DNA from: Argyresthia goedartella
Lineage: Eukaryota > Arthropoda > Insecta > Lepidoptera > Argyresthiidae
Direction of reading: 5' to 3'
NCBI GenBank assembly: GCA_949825045.1
Contig: OX463820.1
Span: 5,096,501-5,160,500 of the forward strand
DNA: 64,000 bases
Made by a program: the position numbers and the translations under genes. The notes below the pieces were generated by a model that did not search any database, had not been told where the DNA came from, and saw only the letters and a list, made by a program, of their open reading frames with translations. Of the stretch, positions 57,801 to 63,800 are shown piece after piece. Within the stretch, counting starts at the first letter, position 1. Every line of letters starts with the position of its first letter.

Positions 57801-60800
57801 CAGCATCAGGAACAGCAATAGTTAACATCTGATTCAGTGCAAACACTGTCTATCTTGTCGATGGTTCGACTGTGCATGATGTCCGTACATAACGAACACT
57901 ACACATGCACTCTTTCTACAGTCCTTAGCCAAAAAACTGAATATAATAATATCTTCTTATCATCTACTACCGAAGAATACCAGATACATAATAGTCCAAA
58001 AATATTAAGTAAGATGTTAAGTAATCTACAGATAACAGAATATAAGCTAGAGTCACAGGTTCACGTGCAACGGAACCTCTAGTTTTCCATAATTATCAGC
58101 TAAACTGTTCTATAATCACCTTGTCATGCTGTGTGTCGGAGTCGGAGTCGCTGTCGAAGGAGTCGGAGTCATCGTGCAGCGGCGGTGGCAGCTCCAACGA
58201 CTCGTAAAGGTGGCCGGAATCGCCGCTGTCGCACTCTGGTGGGGGGAGACGGAACTACGGTAAGTGGTGGCCTCATCATAACTAGCTGGTGTCCGCAACT
58301 ACCTCTTGGTGGACGTAGGAATTATCATTTAAGGGACAAAAAGGTACCCTGTATGTTAATCCACCTTATATGGTGGACTTAGGAATTATCATTAATCGGA
58401 AAAAAAAGTTACCCTGTATGTCTACCTACCTCATAACTACATGTATGCTAAATTCGTTGAAAGCCGTTCAGCCTATAAATCAAAAAATTGGATAGCTAAT
58501 TAACCTCTTGAATACCACAGGCGTTAATAACGCCGCTTTTACGTTATAGGTATTACATTTTATTAGCAAGGGATAAGGTTAAAAATCGCGACCCTTTCCA
58601 ACTACCCTCGGTTTTGGAGAGGTTAAAGGACACCTGTACAATAATATCAAAGGCGTTTAAGTCATACTGTATAATAGTGGCTCTGTGAGCTGCAGACCGC
58701 GAAGTGACACAAGAAGTTTGAATTTTTAGGATTCCGTACCTTAAAAAGAAAAAAACGGAACCATTACAGGATCACTCGTGTGTCTGTCCTAGGTGTGTAA
58801 AAATAATATTATACGACCGAATTATGAACCATGTAGTTTTGTATGTGAAATCAGAAAATAAAAAATATAAATTTTTCAAGCTGTCTCGTGTGACATGTCT
58901 AATGAAAGGGCTTGTTGCGAGGATCTCAAATATATATTTTTTCTCCCTGAAACTACTGATCCTAAAATGTTGAAAAAAATACGTAATATAGGTCTTTACT
59001 TAAATATTACAGGAGAAATAACTTAAAATGTATGGTTAGCGGGGGATATAAAAAGTTTTCCAAACAGTATCGTGTGACAAATCCAATGAAAGGGCATGTT
59101 GCGACGATCTCAAATATATATTTTTTGCAAACCTGAAATTCTTAGTTATATATTTTAAGGCAATAGCAGAGAATACTTAATAATCAAAAAAATAATTAAA
59201 AATCAAATACACTTAAATAAATAGCTACTCTCGCAGCGCGACAATAAACCGCAATCTAGCTCGCACCTGCGCTACCTACAACAATCTCTAAGCACCTACA
59301 GAATCGGTTGTCCCGCCTGTGCAGGCTAGATTGCGCCGCATTAGAGCTTCTTTTACTCTGAAATCACAAGGTCGTCCTGTAAACTCATGTCTCGCTTGAT
59401 CACGGTAGGGTTACCTACGTGTGATTATTTGTGTTTGTGAATTTTATCTATCTAAGAGAGGTGTTTATAGTACTTATTCAGGCCATTGGTAAATTCTAAG
59501 GTTAGGTAGGTACCTACCCTTACTTACGTAATTGTCATTGGTTTGTGTTTAAACGATCGAAATGACTGCCAAAATGGATGGATGTCCACCAAATTGTGTT
59601 TGGATAAATGATCACCAAACTTCTTTTTATGTTTTGTGTACTTAAGTTTATGTTTTAAGTATTTTTTGTTGTTCTTACATGTCCAACCTAACACGAAGGA
59701 TAAAGGGGGCTTCGCTTCGCTCACCCCATTTACCCTTCATCAAAGCTAGCGCAGTATTTTGTCCTGATATTTTCTGCAACTTTTGGTGGTCATTTAGCCA
59801 TTTTGGGTAGGAAAAAAATATTTTGGTGGTCATTATATTTGTTGCCATTGTCATTTGTTTTATACTGGGTCTAAAGTGTTTACTTAATACCTTTTTGTTT
59901 AACTTTACTAAAGTTAAACAAAAAGGTATTCAATTAAAAAGGAATCGAATTTTATTTGTGAACAATTTCTTAGGCACCCTAAAATGTTAGGTACAATGTT
60001 AGGTACAATGTTGTTGCAAAAATCACAGAAAAGTTGCTTATGAGGAACGGCTAGCGCGCGACGAGACTGCCAGCCATGCGAGCGGCAACATAACTGAATT
60101 ACCGCCCGTCGGGTTGGCCGTTCCAACGTACCTAAACTGTGCAGTGAGACCCCCTGGCAATAGGCAAAAAACGACCATTCCCCGCCTTATCTCCGATACT
60201 ACTGACCCAAATAAACGTAATATAGGGTAATGAAATATAACAGGAAAAATAATGAAAAATGTATGGAAAATAGGGGGCATACTTTCTTTCAATACCACAT
60301 ACAAACTCATAAATACATGTTACATACATGGAGTATGAAACTAGCCGCACCAATAACTAATTGCTATCTAAACACACAGAAAATTTAAAGATCTAATCCC
60401 CACGCAATTGAATATCGTTGTGCAGTGGTACGAAACCCCTCGTGAGCGAGTCCTACTCGCACTTGACTGTTTATATTAAACCACACACCTCGGACCACTT
60501 GGAGTTCATCGAATAAACAATTGCAGTCATTATAAAAACCAATAAAAATCAAATATCCCGACTGCATTTTCTTTCAATACCACATACAAACTTATGAAGA
60601 AGGCACCAGAGTGTATGAAAGTAGCCGCACCAATAACTTTGTACTATTTATGATCTAAAATCCAACCTATTGACTTTTCACAATTTTTTTTGCATAAGTC
60701 GCTCTCACAGTCTCCAACGGCACCACAACGGTTAAAATCTGTCAAACCTTACGGGCTGCCGTGTTTTTGTATACAATTTTCAATTTAATGATCCGCCATT

Positions 60801-63800
60801 TATTTTTTTATTAAACCTGCGTAAAAAATTTCACGAGAATCGGTTGAGAAATACGACCTGTAAAGGAGAACAGCCGGATAGAAATTCGGACAGAAATCCA
60901 GACACAAGAGAGCATTTTTGCCCTAACTGAAACGGAGACACTTAGCTCGCTCGGTCAATTAGAGGCTGCATAATTATGCACAGGATACAAGCAATCTGGC
61001 TGATTCATGATGGAATGTAATAAGCAAGGTGCCTACCTAGTTATAGAAATCCTCATGACGTAATAAATGAAGGTTTTTGCTAGCATCTAAAGGTTAGGGA
61101 TATTCGCCAATGTATCGACCTATCTTAGGTATCGTTATCATAAAGAAGTAAGGAGCTCTAACGGGACAGAAAATATAGTAATTAAGATTTACCCGAGGCA
61201 TAATAACATGTCCATTATGAGTGAACTGAAGATCACGAAACGGCTCTCGACACTGTGCCGAGAAAGAACCCTAAGCTTCTTCGGTCACATAATGCGCTCA
61301 CCTAGGCACCAACTGGAGAAGCTCATCATAATGGGTCAAATGGAAGGCAAACGCGCCAGAGGACGTGCTCCAACTAGATGGTCCGACCAGATTACAGAGG
61401 CGACAGGGGTACTCTACACAACGCGTACCTTTTACGCAGAACTGTCAGTAATGGAGGAGAGCATGCGGTCATGATCCTCAGCACTGATAGACCGATAAAG
61501 AATGAAAAAAATAATGAGTTGTATTCTGAATTTGTTTCAAGATGACGATGATGATGATACCTATCTGAGTTTTCTTTATGACCCTGCTCTTCCTGTCCAC
61601 CGAGAATATAAGGTACATCACGGCAAGACATGGGATTGTATCACAATAAAACCAATTACAACAGTTCTTGCAATCAGATAACTCTATAAAATACCTCCCC
61701 TCTACACCAAGCGATTCACTGAAGCGCGAAAGAGTCAAACCAGAATAAATCAATGTCAACAGCAAAAACGCAGCAGGTTTAGCAAAATATTCAACTGAAA
61801 TGTCAAGGTGAGCCGAGACGGTGCTTAATTAATTACGTAAGCGACTGGTCAATTATGGTACCGATCTAAAAACGTTAGACTGGGTGTAGAACGTGCCTAC
61901 CTTACTTGTACCTGTAATGTGTGCATTTGGTAACCATGCATGGCCGATGTTTCTCAACCGGCCAATAATAGGAGTCGACGCATGACTGGTTTTTTGACTG
62001 ACGTGTTTCGAGTGTGGCAATTATTGTGCGAGGACGACATTTGAAATACATCCTTTAGAAGTGAAAACCTTTGAATTTTTCATCGTTAGCTTTTTGTAGA
62101 GGCACTGAACACCTTATTTTAGGTCCCTATTAGCTATAGTAGGAAGGGTAACTTGTAAATTAGCTATAGTAGGGGACGACAAAATGCTTTTCCTAAATTC
62201 GAGTTTTAGATTGTTCAGTTTAGTGACAGGTTTGTGAAAATAGCAGGTCTAGGAACCCCAAATGATGATCTAATGAAAATTGCTAATATGAAACGGAAGT
62301 TAATGGAGTATCATCATAACCCTGATAGAACCTGGAGTGAAAGACGAAAAAGGCAAGAGAAATCTAGTAATAATTTCATAATGTCAAACTGGTAAAGTTG
62401 TAAGTTACTACCACTCATCAAAGTATCAAGTAAAATGATAAAGCATTAGCCGTAGACCACTACAAACTGTATAAGTATAGCTTTCCAACCAATAACCAGC
62501 CAATAATCTTTCACAGATTTCACAAGGGGTTTATGGCAAAAGCCCAGATGCCGATAGAACTGGATCATTTGTCGACAGTAACATAACATTTTCTTAGCAT
62601 TTGCTTTTGTCCCGCGGCAACACAGATTGACCGGGATTTCATTTCATAATGGGGCCTTATTGTTTGAAAATTTCTAAGATTGCTTTACACCTTTGCTTAA
62701 CTCTTTTTTTAGCTTCACTCCCACTTTGAATCTCGATGGAATTTATATCACTATCAAAAGAAGAAGCATCAAAATTTTAACTTATTTTACATAACAGTAA
62801 CAGTACATACAGTTGCAATTTTTTATAGAAAACGTTGCAATCGATGTTATAATAAGTTTTAACAATTTGGGGGTAATGTAACGGTTTGCTGGCAGATGGT
62901 CAAAACTTCTACTTCACGGGATGTGGCGGATAATGACTATACAAGAATCCGTTTGTGTTCGTATTACGAATGATACATAAAGGATATAGAATTAATCACT
63001 ACGTAATGGGACATGAGTTCCTTACGTCGTCGTCTGAAAGAAATACTTTTCTAACACGATCCTGCACGTTCCATCTTGGTACGTATGGCGAAAGTGTCTT
63101 AATAACGAACGTAAACTAGCAATAGTAAAATTCCAGGTATACTAAACGAAATTGTGGAGACAATACAAGTTCCATTTGCGACATTAAACTAACCGGTTAA
63201 GTAGGTTAGACTAATTTTAATTAAGAAATGACGTTGACTCTAAGGGTGGTTTGCAGAAGCTGCTTAAATCTAGATTTAGCGTCTTTAATCGATTTAACTT
63301 AGGGATACATTTGACAGATGCTAAAGCGATTTAAGACGCTAAATCTAGATTTAAGCAGCTTCTACAAGTCTCCCTTAGAATAATATGGAAGTAAAATACA
63401 AGACAATTACGTTGACGATAAATCCAAAGATATATAGGTATAAATAAATTACTAAGCCCATTGTATGCTATGAATGGACGTGATGTGAACATAGGTAATA
63501 AGCAGGATGGTTAAAAGTTGCATGTCACGTCAGAGTAAATAGCAGATTATTGCTAAATAATCGACTGCTTAACCGCTATTTACTTAATAAATTGAGTGAT
63601 TGATGATGCTTATTTCACCGGCCAATAGCCGCGCAAGTGTGTGATTGCCTTACATCGAAACGTATTGAAGATATCGGTTAAAAACAATTCCGTTCCATTT
63701 CAATGACTTTCGAATTTTGTTTGATATTCGTACAGTAAACATGGACAATAAACAAGTGACCATTATGATAACATCTAAAACAATATTTACCAATGAAAGC

